From Kushneria phyllosphaerae (GTDB lineage Bacteria > Pseudomonadota > Gammaproteobacteria > Pseudomonadales > Halomonadaceae): 64,000 nt of DNA. The notes beneath the pieces are model-generated. The model was not told where the DNA came from. It made no database searches and worked only from the letters and a program-made list of their open reading frames with translations. The position numbers were made by a program, and so were the translations under genes. This document shows positions 16,711 through 26,025 of the stretch, in pieces. The DNA lies in contig NZ_ONZI01000001.1 in NCBI RefSeq assembly GCF_900312995.1, forward strand, positions 558,001 through 622,000. The letters are read 5' to 3'. Position 1 is the stretch's first letter. Every line of letters starts with the position of its first letter.

Positions 16711-16740
16711 AAAAAGGCGACCCCACGGGGTCGCCTTTTT
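16711..16740. terminator. bidirectional terminator
   Basis: AAAAAGGCGACCCC / GGGGTCGCCTTTTT, a perfect inverted repeat whose A- and T-rich ends let it serve both the lipoprotein gene and the convergent YfcC-type gene. Confidence 0.8.
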
Positions 16741-16772
16741 CATGGCGGATAGCGTCTTGAAGGCTGCCTGTT

Positions 16773-18215
16773 TCAGCCGTGCCAGCCACTCGCCTGTGCA
16801 ACGACCAACAGCACCACGGCAATCAGTACCCAGAGCCCGAACAGCGGCAGAAAAAAGCGTACCCACTTCTGCCAGGGCACACCGGCGAGTGCCAGCGTGG
16901 CCATGAAGTAGCCAGAGGTCGGGTAGAGAATGTTGCCGATGCCGTCGCCCAGTTGATAGGCCAGCACGGCCGTCTGGCGGGTGACGCCCACCACATCGGC
17001 CAGTGGGGCCATGATCGGCATGGTCACCAGCGCCTGGCCGCTGCCCGAGGGCACCACAAAATTGAATCCAAGCTGCGCGATATACATGCCCAGCGCCGAC
17101 AGCGCCGTGGGCAACCCGCCGACCAGATGGCCCAGCGCGTGGACCATGGTGTCGAGCACCTGACCATCTTCAAGCACCACGGCCACGGCGCGGGCAATGC
17201 CGGCGATCATGGCGCCCATCAGTACGTCGCGAAAGCCCTCGTTGAAGCCCTCGCAGATCTCGTCGACCTTGAGTCCGGCGACCAGACCGGCCGCAATGCC
17301 CATGACGATAAAGAGCCCGGCCATTTCCGACATGAACCAGCCGCGCCCGAGCACGCCATATACCAGCACGCCAAACAGGGCGAGCGTCACCGCGATACAG
17401 AGCTTCTGACGCCCGGTGGCGGGTGCCGTGACGTCGTTGAGGGCGTGCTGATAACGCGCGCGCTTTTGCTGCTCATCAACCTCGTCATGGACCAGGCTTG
17501 CCTCGGGGTTGTCACGCACGCCCCTGGCATAGCGAATGACCCAGAGTACCGCAACGGCCAGCATGGCCAGCAGCGCGACCAGGCGCAGACCATATCCGGA
17601 GTAGAGCGGCAGGCTGGAAAGCTGCTGCGCCAGCCCCGTGTTGATCGGGTTGATGACGCCGGCGGCAAAGCCGGCCGTGGTGGCGCACAGCGCGATGGCG
17701 GCGGCCGTTACCGAGTCAAAGCGCAGCGCAATCAATAGCGGCAGGATCACCGGCACATACACCAGCGACAGCTCCTGGGTGCCGATGATGGTGGCCAGCC
17801 CGCCGAACAAAACCATCAGCACCGGAATGACCCAAAGGCTGCGCCCGGCAAAGTGGCGGGTCAGGTGATCCACCCCCAGCTCGATGATGCCGGTGCGCCT
17901 GAGCACGGCAAACATGCCGCCAATCAGCAGGGTGAAAAACACCACCTCGCCGGCGCCGAGCAGCCCGCGCGGAATGGACAGCAAAAGCTCGGTTGGCCCG
18001 GCAGGGCTGGGCGTCACCCAGTGAAAGGACGCCGCATCGATGGTGGTGCGGCCATTGGGGCCGGGCACGGTGTCGTAGGCGCCGGCCGGAATCAGCCAGG
18101 TGGCCAGACCTGCCAGCAGGATAAAGATGAAAAGAATGGCGTAAATATGCGGAATCTGAAACGAACGTTTCTTTGGCGGACGTGCCGATGCGTTCCGGGA
18201 AGGCGTTTGTGACAT
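16773..18215 (-). CDS. YfcC/ArcD-like membrane transporter
   Basis: A 480-residue protein with about 12 hydrophobic segments belonging to the YfcC family (within the C4-dicarboxylate/basic amino-acid IT-like group). The diagnostic region reads QLGFNFVVPSGSGQALVTMP followed by QLGDGIGNILYPTSGYFMATLALAGVPWQKW. Members include uncharacterised short-chain-acid and arginine/ornithine-type transporters, so the substrate is open. I take the ATG at 18215 (MSQTPSRN); the open frame begins at 18296 but the extra residues are not conserved-looking. No strong ribosome binding site supports either. Confidence 0.85.
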   Translation of the reverse strand: MSQTPSRNASARPPKKRSFQIPHIYAILFIFILLAGLATWLIPAGAYDTVPGPNGRTTIDAASFHWVTPSPAGPTELLLSIPRGLLGAGEVVFFTLLIGGMFAVLRRTGIIELGVDHLTRHFAGRSLWVIPVLMVLFGGLATIIGTQELSLVYVPVILPLLIALRFDSVTAAAIALCATTAGFAAGVINPINTGLAQQLSSLPLYSGYGLRLVALLAMLAVAVLWVIRYARGVRDNPEASLVHDEVDEQQKRARYQHALNDVTAPATGRQKLCIAVTLALFGVLVYGVLGRGWFMSEMAGLFIVMGIAAGLVAGLKVDEICEGFNEGFRDVLMGAMIAGIARAVAVVLEDGQVLDTMVHALGHLVGGLPTALSALGMYIAQLGFNFVVPSGSGQALVTMPIMAPLADVVGVTRQTAVLAYQLGDGIGNILYPTSGYFMATLALAGVPWQKWVRFFLPLFGLWVLIAVVLLVVAQASGWHG

Positions 18216-18341
18216 GGTGGATGGCTCGTTGTTCTTGGTTGGCGTCAGGGCAGCCCCTGTGGCTGCCGCAATTCCGATAGTTTCACAACTGGCCACCAGA
18301 CGAAAGTCGGCGACAAATGGGGGGCCCGCCCGTCATGCCGC

Positions 18342-19133
18342 CTACAGCAGAAAGTTGATACCGATGACCAGCAGCAGTGCAGCAAACAGGCGCTTTAACA
18401 GCGTCGGTGACAGGCGATGTGCCAGACGCACGCCAATGCGCGCCGATGCCATGCTGGTCAGCGCAATCCCCAGTACGCCGGGCAGGTAGACATAGCCGAT
18501 GCTCCAGGCGGGCAAATCGGCATGGCCATGACCGAACCACATGAACGACAGGGCACCGGCAATGGCGATCGGCAGGCCACAGGCCGCCGAGGTGCCGACG
18601 GCCTGCTGGGCCGGCAGGTTGCGCCACAGCAGAAAGGGCACGGTCAGCGAGCCGCCGCCGATACCAAAGATGGCCGAGGCCCAGCCGATAATCGTCCCTC
18701 CACCGACCAGCCACGATCTGCCCGGCGGTCGATACGCCGTGCCGCCGCCTTTCGGGCGCAGGTTGAAGGCGATCTGAATCGACATGGCGATGGCAAAAAG
18801 CCCGATCACGGTCTGCAGGTCACTGCCGGGAATCCACGACGCGGTCAGGGCGCCCAGCGCGCAACCGCCCACGATGCCGATGCTCATCCAGCCCACCAGT
18901 GGCCAGCGCGTGGCGCCCATCCGGTGGTGACCATGAATCGAGTTAAGCGAGGTGAACACGATGGTGGCCAGTGATGTCCCTACCGCCAGGTGGGTCATGA
19001 CCGTGGGATCCACGCCCTGCAGGGTAAAGCTGTAAATCATGACCGGAACGATGATCAGGCCCCCGCCGACCCCGAAAAGCCCGGCCAGAATGCCTGCCAC
19101 GATGCCAAGTGCCATATAGAGAAGAAAGATCAT
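18342..19133 (-). CDS. TauE/SafE family membrane transporter
   Basis: A 263-residue protein with about eight membrane segments, in two repeats. Each half opens with the family's glycine motif: LAGLFGVGGGLIIVPVM near residues 17-33 and ASAIFGIGGGSLTVPFLLWR near residues 152-171. The family exports sulfite, sulfoacetate or related organosulfur anions, but many members have no known substrate. It ends 126 bases before the YfcC-type gene start, so cotranscription is possible but unproven. Confidence 0.88.
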   Translation of the reverse strand: MIFLLYMALGIVAGILAGLFGVGGGLIIVPVMIYSFTLQGVDPTVMTHLAVGTSLATIVFTSLNSIHGHHRMGATRWPLVGWMSIGIVGGCALGALTASWIPGSDLQTVIGLFAIAMSIQIAFNLRPKGGGTAYRPPGRSWLVGGGTIIGWASAIFGIGGGSLTVPFLLWRNLPAQQAVGTSAACGLPIAIAGALSFMWFGHGHADLPAWSIGYVYLPGVLGIALTSMASARIGVRLAHRLSPTLLKRLFAALLLVIGINFLL

Positions 19134-19454
19134 GCGAAGTCCAGGGTCATTGGGAGTACAGCGTCATCGTGCGATGGAGACCGGCCCGGCATCGGCCGGG
19201 AATGTCGACAAGCATAGTGCCTTGAGAGGCGATGCTGTAGTGGTCACGGCTCGCCCGCCTGAACCCCTCTATGCTCAAGGGCGTATGACGGCATTGGCGC
19301 GATGGGTCTGGCGCGTCCACAGTAAGATTAATCCATATCTATCTTTTTCATGTGCGCGCCGGCAAAACCAACTTGCACGATGGTCGGCCTGCGCCCTCGG
19401 CATCGGTTGGCGACACATGGAATGTGACGTTTTATATCAAGGAAATGTGTGTTG
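19134..19454. other. 321-base gene-free divergent region
   Basis: This separates the TauE-type gene (minus) from the GH15 gene (plus). It must hold both promoters. Near the right end is the AT-rich TTTTATATCAAGGAA, whose AAGGAA acts as the GH15 ribosome binding site. I see no strong inverted repeat, RNA gene or small ORF of note. Confidence 0.5.
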
Positions 19455-21278
19455 ATGAGCAAAAGACAGGTTGCCAATCCCGAACGAGAAGAAGGGTTTG
19501 CCCCGCTGGGTGATTACGCCGCCATCGGCGAGGGCCGCTCGGTGGCGCTGATTGCACTGGATGGTGCCATTGACTGGTGGTGTGCGCCGAGCATGGATTC
19601 ACCGCCGCTGTTTGATCGTCTGCTCGAGCCTGAAGTGGGTGGTTACTTCTTGCTAACCCCGCGTGATGAGTACCGCGTCGAGCGACAATATCGAAAAAAC
19701 AGCAACGTGCTGGAGACCACCTTTATCACCAGTGATGGCAAGGCCCGCGTCACCGAGTCGATCAACAGCAATACCGCCGGGCGACTGCCCTGGTGTGAGC
19801 TGGCGCGACGTGTGGAAGGGCTTGAGGGCGAGGTCACGTTTGATATCTGCTTTCATGCCGGCACCCGCACCGAAACGGTCAGCCCCTGGCTACAGACGAC
19901 GCCCATGGGTCGGGTCTATAACGTTGGCCATCTGATGGCGATGCTGCGCTGCTCCGAGGATGTGGAGATCAGCGAATGCTGCGACCGATACACCCGGGGC
20001 ACGCTTACCACGCGTGAGGGTGAACGCTCGATGGTGGCGCTGCTGGCGACCGAGGGCCAGCCGCTGGCGGTGCCCTCGATCGAGAGCATCGATGGGCGTA
20101 TCGAGGTCAGCGATTTTGCCTGGCGCGACTGGATCGAAAAGCTCGAGTTTCACGGCGAATATCCCGAATGGGTCTATCGCTCGGCGCTGGCACTCAAGTT
20201 TCTGCTCTACTCCCCCAGCGGCGCCATTGCTGCGGCCGCGACCACCTCACTGCCCGAGCGCCTTGGCGGTGACAAGAACTATGACTACCGCTACGCCTGG
20301 GTGCGCGACGCCTGCATGGTGATCAAGGCGTTTGTGCATGCCGGCGCCATCGAGGAGTCCCAGGCGGCCTTTTCGTGGCTGACCCAGACGATTCGTCGCC
20401 ACGGGCCCAATATGCGGGTGTGCTACACGCTCACGGGCGATCTGATCCCGGCCGAGACGTATCCGCCCGTGACCGGCTACAAGCACTCGCAGCCGGTGCG
20501 GGTGGGTAACAATGCCCGCGATCAGATCCAGCTCGGCATGTATGGCGACATGCTCGCCACGGCGGCGCTGTTTATTGATGCCGGCCACATCATCGATATC
20601 GATACTGCCAGGCTGCTGGGCGATCTGGCCAACCAGTGCGCCGATCGCTGGCGGGTGCGCGATGCCGGCATCTGGGAGCTGCCTGGTGACTACAGACACT
20701 ACACGCATTCCAAGATGGCCTGCTGGCTGGCGCTGACGCACGCGGTACAGCTGGCTGAAGAGGGCCACATCGAAGCCACCTGGAAAACGCGCTGGGAGCG
20801 GGAGCGAAACCGCATCGCCGAGTGGATCGAGACGCACTGCTGGTCCGAGGCCCGCGGGGCCTATGTCTTTTACGAAGGCGTGGAAGGGCTGGACGCGGCG
20901 CTGTGCCTGACCCACCGCTTTGGCGCCGAGGTCAATCGCGAGCGCATGCTCTCGACCTATCGCGCCATTCGTCAGGAACTGGGCCGCGGCTCGCTGATCT
21001 ATCGCTACTCCGGTGCCCATGAAGAAGAAGGTGCCTTTGTCGCCTGCTCCTTCTGGATGGTTGAGGCGCTGGCGGCGCTGGGGGAAAAGGAGGAAGCCCG
21101 CACGCTGATGGATGAGGCGCTCGAGGCCACCAACGGTAACCTGGGGCTTTTGACCGAAATGGTCGATCCTTCGACCGGCGAGCATCTGGGCAATGTGCCT
21201 CAGGGGCTCAGTCACCTGGCCCAGATCTGCGCGGCCAATGCGCTCTCCGGTCGCACGCTGGAGGATGCGCACTACTAG
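19455..21278 (+). CDS. GH15 family glucoamylase/trehalase-like hydrolase
   Basis: A 607-residue cytoplasmic protein (no signal peptide). It opens with the GH15 N-terminal beta domain, PLGDYAAIGEGRSVALIALDGAIDWWCAPS. The (alpha/alpha)6 catalytic barrel shows DYRYAWVRDACMVIKAF and the general-base region YRYSGAHEEEGAFVACSFWM. This bacterial subgroup includes trehalases as well as glucoamylases; trehalose hydrolysis would suit an osmolyte-accumulating host, but the sequence does not decide. I take the ATG at 19455, 10 bases after AAGGAA; GTG at 19449 is an alternative. The next gene starts 127 bases downstream on the same strand. Confidence 0.88.
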   Translation: MSKRQVANPEREEGFAPLGDYAAIGEGRSVALIALDGAIDWWCAPSMDSPPLFDRLLEPEVGGYFLLTPRDEYRVERQYRKNSNVLETTFITSDGKARVTESINSNTAGRLPWCELARRVEGLEGEVTFDICFHAGTRTETVSPWLQTTPMGRVYNVGHLMAMLRCSEDVEISECCDRYTRGTLTTREGERSMVALLATEGQPLAVPSIESIDGRIEVSDFAWRDWIEKLEFHGEYPEWVYRSALALKFLLYSPSGAIAAAATTSLPERLGGDKNYDYRYAWVRDACMVIKAFVHAGAIEESQAAFSWLTQTIRRHGPNMRVCYTLTGDLIPAETYPPVTGYKHSQPVRVGNNARDQIQLGMYGDMLATAALFIDAGHIIDIDTARLLGDLANQCADRWRVRDAGIWELPGDYRHYTHSKMACWLALTHAVQLAEEGHIEATWKTRWERERNRIAEWIETHCWSEARGAYVFYEGVEGLDAALCLTHRFGAEVNRERMLSTYRAIRQELGRGSLIYRYSGAHEEEGAFVACSFWMVEALAALGEKEEARTLMDEALEATNGNLGLLTEMVDPSTGEHLGNVPQGLSHLAQICAANALSGRTLEDAHY

Positions 21279-21405
21279 AGGTGCACTTTTGGATGAGCGC
21301 TACTGGCGGGGTCATGACCGAGCGCGTGAGCGGCGACAGACCCGGGCCAGCGGTGCCATCATGGCCATGAATAACAACAGCCACTCAATCAGGAGTAAAG
21401 GGGAC

Positions 21406-22224
21406 ATGCTCAAGAAGGGCGTTTTGTGTGCCACCTGCGGCGTACAGTATGACGAGACGGGCCAGACACCTGATCGGTGTCCGGTCTGTGCCGACGAGCG
21501 TCAGTATGTACCGGCCAGTGGCCAGCGCTGGACCACCCCCGAGGCACTTGCCGCGCAGTATGCCAACGAGTTCGAGTCGCTCACGCCCGGGCTTTTCAGC
21601 CTTTGCAGCACGCCGAAATTCGGCATCGGTCAGCGTGCGCTGCTGCTGCAGACGCCCCACGGCAACGTGCTATGGGACTGCATCAGCCTGCTTGATGACG
21701 CCACGTTCCAGCAGATCCAGGCGCTTGGCGGCCTGACCGCCATTGCCATCTCCCATCCGCATTACTACAGCACCATCGCCAGCTGGGCCGAGGCTTTCGA
21801 CTGCCCGGTACATGTGCATGAGGATGACCGCCAGTGGATCATGCAGCCCTCGTCACGGCTGTCGTTCTGGCAGGGGGATCGTCTCGATCTTTTGCCGGGG
21901 GTGGCCCTGCACCGGCTGGGCGGCCATTTTCCGGGGGCCAGCGTGCTGCATTACCCGACGCAGAAGCTGCTGCTGGGCGGCGATACGCTGCTGGTGACCC
22001 CGGACGGGCTGGCCTCGTTCATGTGGTCCTATCCCAACAACATTCCGCTGCCGGCGACCACCGTCAGGGCCATGGGCGAGGCCCTGGAGGCGCTCGATTT
22101 TGACGCGCTCTACTGTGCCTTCAAGGACAGTGAAATCCCTTCGGGCGCCGGCCAGGCCGTCAAATATTCGGTCGAGCGCTACTGTCGCGCGCTTGAGTCG
22201 TGCCAGATGCCGGGTCCACGCTGA
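21406..22224 (+). CDS. CxxC zinc-ribbon plus metallo-beta-lactamase-fold protein
   Basis: A 272-residue protein. The N-terminus is a rubredoxin-like knuckle pair (Cys8-x2-Cys11 and Cys25-x2-Cys28), followed by a metallo-beta-lactamase fold. The usual H-x-H-x-D-H metal motif is changed to HPHYYS (His117, His119), losing the Asp and the third His. Later ligand-region elements remain, HRLGGHFPGASVLHYP and LLLGGDTLLV. Catalysis is therefore doubtful or mononuclear. The ATG at 21406 follows AGGAG and AAAGGGG; in-frame ATGs at 21361 and 21367 are possible. It is downstream of the GH15 gene. The specific function is unknown. Confidence 0.8.
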   Translation: MLKKGVLCATCGVQYDETGQTPDRCPVCADERQYVPASGQRWTTPEALAAQYANEFESLTPGLFSLCSTPKFGIGQRALLLQTPHGNVLWDCISLLDDATFQQIQALGGLTAIAISHPHYYSTIASWAEAFDCPVHVHEDDRQWIMQPSSRLSFWQGDRLDLLPGVALHRLGGHFPGASVLHYPTQKLLLGGDTLLVTPDGLASFMWSYPNNIPLPATTVRAMGEALEALDFDALYCAFKDSEIPSGAGQAVKYSVERYCRALESCQMPGPR

Positions 22225-22237
22225 CGGGCAGTAACGC

Positions 22238-22260
22238 CCCGCGGTTAAGGCAACCGCGGG
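22238..22260. terminator. hairpin between convergent genes
   Basis: A perfect 9-bp stem CCCGCGGTT / AACCGCGGG with a 5-base loop between the converging metallo-beta-lactamase-fold and sugar-dehydrogenase genes. There is no T-run on either strand, so termination is uncertain. Confidence 0.5.
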
Positions 22261-22281
22261 ACGTTGTAACCTGAAGCCACA

Positions 22282-23484
22282 TTACTTCTGCGGCTGGACG
22301 CGGATCAGCGCACCATCGCTCTGGTCGGTCAACAGCCACAGGGCGCCGTCCGGCCCCTGGTCGACATCGCGGACCCGACCCAGGTTTTCAAGATAGCGCG
22401 CCTCGCCGGTGACGCGGCCATCCTCCAGCGTCAGTCGGACAATGCCGCCCGGGTTGAGCGAGGCGATCAGGATGTTGTTCTGCCAGTCGTCAAACAGCGC
22501 ACCGGTATAAAACGTCATGTCACCGGGGGCGATGACCGGGTCCCAGTAATAAACCGGCTGCTCCATGCCCTCTTTATGGGTGATGCCCTGGCCAATGGCC
22601 GCCCCGGAGTAGTCTTCCCCGTAGGTGATCACCGGCCAGCCGTAATTGCGTCCGGGCTCGGGACGGTTGAGTTCATCGCCGCCCTTGGGGCCGTGCTCGA
22701 TGGTCCAGAGCTCGCCGGTGTCCGGGTGTCGGGTGGCACCCTGCACGTTGCGATGGCCATAGGACCAGATCTCGCCTCGAGCCTCATTGCGCTGGGTGAA
22801 GGGATTGTCGTCGGGAATTGAACCGTCGGCGTTGATTCTGACCACCTTGCCAATGGTGTTGTCCAGCGTCTGGGCCAGCTGGCGCGGCTCGACCAGCGAG
22901 CGCTCGCCGACCGTGATCCAGAGTGTGCCATCGGTGCCCCACACCAGCCGTGAGCCAAAGTGTTTGGTGGAATCCCAGGCCGGCTGCTGGCGGAAGATGG
23001 TCTCGACGCCGGTCAGGCGAGTGGCATCCTCGGTGAGCCTGCCGCGGGCCACCGCGGTGGCATTTTCACCGCTGTCACGCGGCTCGGCGTAGCTCAAATA
23101 GACCCACCGCTCAGTGTCAAAATCCGGGCCGAGACTGACATCCAAAAGCCCGCCCTGGCCTCGGGCATCGACCCTGGGCAGGCCCGATATTGGTTCTGAT
23201 ATCTCGCCTTGCGGCGTGATGCGGCGCAGCCGCCCGGCTCGTTCGGTCACCAGCATGTCACCACCGGGCAGAAAGGCGAGCCCCCAGGGATGCTCAAGGC
23301 CGTCGGCGATGGTTTTGGATTCGAGTTCGAGCGTTTCCTGCAGCTGCGGTGCGTGGGTCTGGCCCTCGAAGGCCGGCGTCTGGGACGGCGCATTGGGTGG
23401 TCCGGTCGGGACCGGCTCGGCCAAGACGGGCGCAGACAGGATCAGCAGGGCAAACAGGGGTGATATTGACGACGCGACACGCAT
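22282..23484 (-). CDS. PQQ-dependent aldose sugar dehydrogenase (YliI-like)
   Basis: A 400-residue secreted six-bladed beta-propeller enzyme of the soluble glucose-dehydrogenase type, oxidising aldoses in the periplasm with PQQ. A signal peptide is visible (MRVASSISPLFALLILSAPVLA). Typical motifs are HPWGLAFLPGGDMLVTER, GQGGLLDVSLGPDF, WSYGHRNVQG and IEHGPKGGDELN. The ATG at 23484 has GGGAGAG at good spacing, and the ten residues upstream are unneeded. PQQ synthesis genes are not in the window. Convergent with the metallo-beta-lactamase-fold gene. Confidence 0.9.
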   Translation of the reverse strand: MRVASSISPLFALLILSAPVLAEPVPTGPPNAPSQTPAFEGQTHAPQLQETLELESKTIADGLEHPWGLAFLPGGDMLVTERAGRLRRITPQGEISEPISGLPRVDARGQGGLLDVSLGPDFDTERWVYLSYAEPRDSGENATAVARGRLTEDATRLTGVETIFRQQPAWDSTKHFGSRLVWGTDGTLWITVGERSLVEPRQLAQTLDNTIGKVVRINADGSIPDDNPFTQRNEARGEIWSYGHRNVQGATRHPDTGELWTIEHGPKGGDELNRPEPGRNYGWPVITYGEDYSGAAIGQGITHKEGMEQPVYYWDPVIAPGDMTFYTGALFDDWQNNILIASLNPGGIVRLTLEDGRVTGEARYLENLGRVRDVDQGPDGALWLLTDQSDGALIRVQPQK

Positions 23485-23607
23485 GGACACTCTCCCGGCA
23501 GGCTGAATCAACACTTGTGGATCGATTCAGCCTCGCATGCCAAACGTGTCACTGCCCGGCCCCTTCAGCTTTGACTCAAGCCGAAAGGCCGTGCATTGGC
23601 TGAGAAA

Positions 23608-24870
23608 CTACAGCATGCCGTCCGCGATCGCCCGCGCCATGGTGGGTGCCAGCGGCAGGCGGGGTAGCAGGGTTGCCTGGTAGGCATGATAAAGATCCGG
23701 CTTGCCGGACCACACGGTGGCGGAGGGGCGGTTGTGGCGGTCGAGCTCCTGATGCCAGCTGCCCTGCTGGCGATCGATCATGAAACGATCGATATAGTCC
23801 CAGAAGCAGCGGTACCAGCGCTCGTAGCCGATGTCTCCGGTGCGTTTGAGCAGCATGGCCGCGGTCGCTGCCGCCTCGGCCACCACCCAGTGCATGCGCT
23901 CGTGGACGACCGGCTGGTTGTCCCAGTTGTGGGTGTAGAGCAGCCCCGGTTCACCATCGACGTGCCAGGCCAGTTCGGTGGCATGATCAAACAGGCCGCG
24001 GGCGTCCTCGATCAGCCAGCCCGGTGCATGATCGCCATCGCGCAGCAGACTGCCTTCCAGATGCAGCATCAGCCTGGACCACTCGAAGGCATGGCCAGGG
24101 GTTGCGCCGTAGGGGCGAAACGGGTCGCCGGGCTTGTCCTGGTTGTAGTCGCGCCACTCCTGCCAGTCGCTGTCGAAATGCTCGACCACGCGATAGTCGT
24201 TGGGTCGGGCGTGGGCGTGGATGATCTTCTCGACAATCGACAGGGCGCGCCGACGCCATTTGGGGGCATCAAGCACATCGGCAAGCTGCAAAAAGGCCTC
24301 GGTGGCGTGCATGTTGCTGTTGCCACCGCGGTAGGCCTCATCCTCGCGCCAGTCGCGGGAAAAGCCCTCTCGCAGCCGGCCTTCGTTTTCGTCCCAGAAG
24401 TGCGTTTCGAGGACCTCAAGAATATCCTCCAGCAGGGGACCGGCATCTTCGTGGCCGGCCTGCCAGGCGCTGGCGGCGGCCAGTGCGACAAACGCGTGGA
24501 TATAGGCCTGCTTGGTCTGCGTCTCGCCTTCACGCGGCAGCGCGCCAAACCAGCCGCCGTGTTCGTGATCGCGCAGGTCACCCCGCAGGGCGGCCACACC
24601 GTGTGCCACCAGTAACGCCGCGCCGGGCTCACCGCGCATGGCCGCCAGCGCAAAGCAGTGGGTCATGCGCGCGGTGATCATGGTGTCGGGATGGGCATCG
24701 TCGGGCAGTCGGCCCTGGTCATCCAGCGCGGCGAAACCGCACTCGGGATGGCGCGAGGCGCGGTAAAAGGCCAGCAGCCGCTGGCCTTCCGTCTCGAGCC
24801 AGTGGTGGTGCGCTGGACGGTCGAGCCAGCTGTCATGACGCGAGGGGAGATAGGGTGTGGTACCGGACAT
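23608..24870 (-). CDS. AGE family epimerase/isomerase (YihS-like)
   Basis: A 420-residue (alpha/alpha)6-barrel sugar isomerase of the N-acylglucosamine 2-epimerase superfamily. Catalytic-region features are RGGNSNMHATEAFLQLADV, GHAFEWSRLMLHLEG and ERMHWVVAEAAATAAM, which contain the conserved His and Glu residues of this family. The subgroup resembles YihS-type aldose-ketose isomerases (mannose/fructose/glucose interconversion), not a sialic-acid enzyme. The ATG at 24870 is preceded by GGAGG; the longer frame to 24939 is not needed. It lies upstream of the PQQ sugar dehydrogenase gene on the same strand with a 123-base gap. Confidence 0.87.
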   Translation of the reverse strand: MSGTTPYLPSRHDSWLDRPAHHHWLETEGQRLLAFYRASRHPECGFAALDDQGRLPDDAHPDTMITARMTHCFALAAMRGEPGAALLVAHGVAALRGDLRDHEHGGWFGALPREGETQTKQAYIHAFVALAAASAWQAGHEDAGPLLEDILEVLETHFWDENEGRLREGFSRDWREDEAYRGGNSNMHATEAFLQLADVLDAPKWRRRALSIVEKIIHAHARPNDYRVVEHFDSDWQEWRDYNQDKPGDPFRPYGATPGHAFEWSRLMLHLEGSLLRDGDHAPGWLIEDARGLFDHATELAWHVDGEPGLLYTHNWDNQPVVHERMHWVVAEAAATAAMLLKRTGDIGYERWYRCFWDYIDRFMIDRQQGSWHQELDRHNRPSATVWSGKPDLYHAYQATLLPRLPLAPTMARAIADGML

Positions 24871-25011
24871 ATGAGTTTGGGCCTCCTTCGCCCAGGGAAG
24901 TGAGATAGTCGTCATCATTAATGATGGTGGCGCGCGCAAATGTCCGTGCCACCCTGGCCGACCAGCGTGAACCGGTGAACACCTTCCGGGTTGCCGGCCA
25001 GCCGCCAGGCC

Positions 25012-25875
25012 TCAACCGTTGACCACGACGCCCCCGTTGGGATGCAGCGTCTGACCGCTCATGAAGGCTGCGTCCAGCGACGCCAGAAAAACATAGCATG
25101 GTCCCAGCTCCCATGGCTGCGCGGCACGTCCCATGGGTGTCTCGGCGCCAAAGTTTTCGAGCATCTCCGGGTCGTGGGCGCCCAGTGTCGCTGGCTGCAA
25201 TGGCGTCCAGACCGGCCCCGGAGCCACCGCATTGACCCGGATGCCACTTCCCACTACCTGGTTGGAGAGCGAGCGTGTAAAGCTGATGATCGCGCCCTTG
25301 GTGGCACTATAGTCCACCAGAAAGTCGGGGCCGATATAGGCGTTCACCGAGGCGGTATTGATAATCGCATCGTCTTCGCTCAGATACGGCAGTGCGGCTT
25401 TGGTCAGGTAGAACATGCCGTGCATGTTGGTCGCGAAGGTCTGCTCCCACTGCTCGTCGCTCAGCTCGGTCAAATCGGTGCTGACCTGCTGAGTCCCGGC
25501 GTTGTTCACCAGGATGTTGAGCCCCCCGAAATGGTCGACCACCTTTTGCACCGAGTCTCGACAAAAGGCGGCATTGCGGATATCGCCGGCAATCAGCAGG
25601 CAGCGCTGGCCTTCGGCTTCCACCAATCGCTGCGTTTCCAGGGCGTCTTCCTCTTCACTGAGGTACATCACGGCGACGTCGGCGCCTTCACGCGCGAAAT
25701 GGATCGCTGTCGAGCGACCGATGCCACTGTCGGCACCGGTAATCAAGGCGATTTTTCCCTCAAGCTTTGCGCTGCCGCGATAGCCCGGGCGGATGAACTC
25801 CGCAGGCGGCTGCATCAGAGATTCCCTGCCGGGCAGTTCCTGCTGCTGAGCATGAATCTCGGTTTTGCTGACCAT
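25012..25875 (-). CDS. SDR family oxidoreductase (YghA-type)
   Basis: A 287-residue short-chain dehydrogenase/reductase with an N-terminal extension of about 40 residues, as in the YghA/general-stress SDR group. The dinucleotide motif is TGADSGIG at residues 46-53, then NNAG, the Ser in NTASVNAYIG, and the catalytic Tyr189-x3-Lys193 (YSATK). An Ala at the second motif position and Asp next to it do not settle NAD versus NADP. Divergent from the IclR gene across a 150-base AT-rich region. Substrate unknown. Confidence 0.9.
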   Translation of the reverse strand: MVSKTEIHAQQQELPGRESLMQPPAEFIRPGYRGSAKLEGKIALITGADSGIGRSTAIHFAREGADVAVMYLSEEEDALETQRLVEAEGQRCLLIAGDIRNAAFCRDSVQKVVDHFGGLNILVNNAGTQQVSTDLTELSDEQWEQTFATNMHGMFYLTKAALPYLSEDDAIINTASVNAYIGPDFLVDYSATKGAIISFTRSLSNQVVGSGIRVNAVAPGPVWTPLQPATLGAHDPEMLENFGAETPMGRAAQPWELGPCYVFLASLDAAFMSGQTLHPNGGVVVNG

Positions 25876-25987
25876 TGGACGGCTCCTTGTGTCCGGGCGA
25901 AATAAAGAAAAAGCGAGAACGCTTTTCAGGAAAAGACCTTACTAAATTTAGTGTTAAAGGATTTATATTTCAAATATATGCGTTATA

Positions 25988-26002
25988 TTCAACAATATTG
26001 AA
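25988..26002. promoter_or_regulatory. candidate IclR operator
   Basis: TTCAA-CAATA-TTGAA, a perfect 15-bp inverted repeat in the AT-rich spacer, 23 bases before the IclR-family start and 112 bases from the divergent SDR start. IclR proteins commonly bind such A/T-rich palindromes and repress their own genes. Confidence 0.45.
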
Positions 26003-26025
26003 AATTATGAAAGGTTTTATTCGTT

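Noticed and set aside
20247..21272. 341-codon open frame opposite the GH15 gene
   Set aside because: No recognisable motif, no ribosome binding site, and it overlaps a well-supported enzyme gene.
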